NCBI GenBank assembly: GCA_023417975.1
Contig: JAEZDX010000604.1
Coordinates: 1 to 6,842, forward strand
Direction: 5' to 3'
Source: Bacillota bacterium
GTDB lineage: Bacteria; Bacillota; Clostridia; Clostridiales; Clostridiaceae
Length of the DNA: 6,842 nt
In this document: positions 6,525 through 6,842 of the stretch, in pieces
Layout: the number at the start of each line of letters is the position of its first letter
Position numbering within the stretch: position 1 is the first letter of the stretch
Notes under the pieces: generated by a model
What the model saw: only the letters and a program-made list of their open reading frames with translations
What the model was told of the DNA's origin: nothing
Databases searched by the model: none
Made by a program: the position numbers and the translations under genes

Positions 6525-6842
6525 TTACATATTCAAAGCTTTTTTTATAGTAAGGGCTGCCGCTGTTCTGTCAGACGTGCCAAGCTTTGAATAAATATTG
6601 CTTATATAATTTTTAACTGTTCCTTCGGAAATACATAGAGAATTTGAAATTTGTTTATTGTTAAAACCTAATGCTAGCATTTTGGCAATTTCTATTTCCC
6701 TTTCCGAAAAATCCGCCAGGCTTTTCTTATCCTCCACTGAGACGATACTACTTTGAGATAGCTTCTTGGCAATTTTTATTGCAACTTGCGAGGGTAGCAT
6801 AAAAGAGCCCTTATGTGCATCATTAATAGCTCTTATTAAATC
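6525..6842 (-). CDS. NarL/LuxR-type response regulator, C-terminal part (runs off the right edge)
   Basis: Only the last 105 residues are in the window; the frame is open to the edge. It starts with DLIRAINDAHKGSFMLP, which matches the end of the receiver domain and linker in NarL/FixJ response regulators ('ELIxAIxxVxxGxxxLP'). The LuxR-type DNA-binding domain follows: FSEREIEIAKMLALGFNNKQ (45-64), then ISEGTVKNYISNIYSKLG with the recognition helix around 73-82, and a final helix RTAAALTIKKAL. All family landmarks are present (the E of SERE, the GxxNKxI turn, the GTVKNY segment). The ATG at 6798-6800 is therefore internal and not the start. The receiver domain with its phosphorylated Asp, and any partner histidine kinase, lie outside. 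It precedes the ABC operon on the same strand and may control it. Confidence 0.93.
   Translation of the reverse strand, partial: DLIRAINDAHKGSFMLPSQVAIKIAKKLSQSSIVSVEDKKSLADFSEREIEIAKMLALGFNNKQISNSLCISEGTVKNYISNIYSKLGTSDRTAAALTIKKALNM

Noticed and set aside
6525..6800. A separate 91-residue stand-alone LuxR-type DNA-binding protein
   Set aside because: The frame continues without a stop to the window edge and the 14 extra codons match the end of a response-regulator receiver domain, so this is a truncated larger gene.

Overview
The window is AT-rich and comes from a low-GC Gram-positive bacterium, most likely an anaerobic member of the Clostridia. The evidence is strong AGGAGG-type ribosome binding sites, a T-box leader controlling a tRNA synthetase, FtsX-type ABC permeases, and protein sequences of clostridial character. 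A Ruminiclostridium-like host is a guess from overall impression, not something the sequence proves. Six of the seven loci are on the minus strand; one small gene is on the plus strand.

Reading in the minus-strand direction from the right edge: (1) The C-terminal end of a NarL/LuxR-type response regulator (6525-6842) enters from outside the window. A strong hairpin terminator and a pair of direct repeats follow it. (2) Next is a tightly packed three-gene ABC transporter operon: FtsX-type permease (5307-6407), ATPase (4618-5295), FtsX-type permease (3491-4618). Gaps or overlaps between the three genes are 11 bp and 1 bp, which suggests translational coupling. The response regulator beside it is the obvious candidate regulator. 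(3) A lipoprotein polysaccharide deacetylase of the NodB type (2373-3335) probably acts on cell-wall glycan. No terminator separates it from the ABC operon, but it has a possible promoter of its own.

(4) A plus-strand gene (1876-2280) encodes a small secreted beta-rich protein of unknown function. It converges on the deacetylase gene, and the two share a hairpin terminator. (5) Divergent from it is a ROK-family sugar kinase gene (760-1665). Its reading frame is intact at both ends but broken by one in-frame TGA at codon 190. (6) At the left edge is the 5' part of serS, seryl-tRNA synthetase (1-337). It is preceded by a clear promoter and a complete T-box leader (about 338-655). The leader's specifier codon (UCC) and antiterminator bulge (UGGC) both match a serine tRNA.

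The ABC operon, its regulator and the deacetylase together look like a cell-envelope stress or antimicrobial-peptide response region; this is an inference from gene types and order. The serS and ROK genes appear to be unrelated housekeeping neighbours. No insertion sequence, CRISPR array, tRNA or rRNA was seen. Nothing in the window clearly amounts to a new system. The points most worth a second look are the nonsense codon in the ROK gene, the repeated TATGACC motif upstream of the ABC operon, and the uncharacterised secreted protein.
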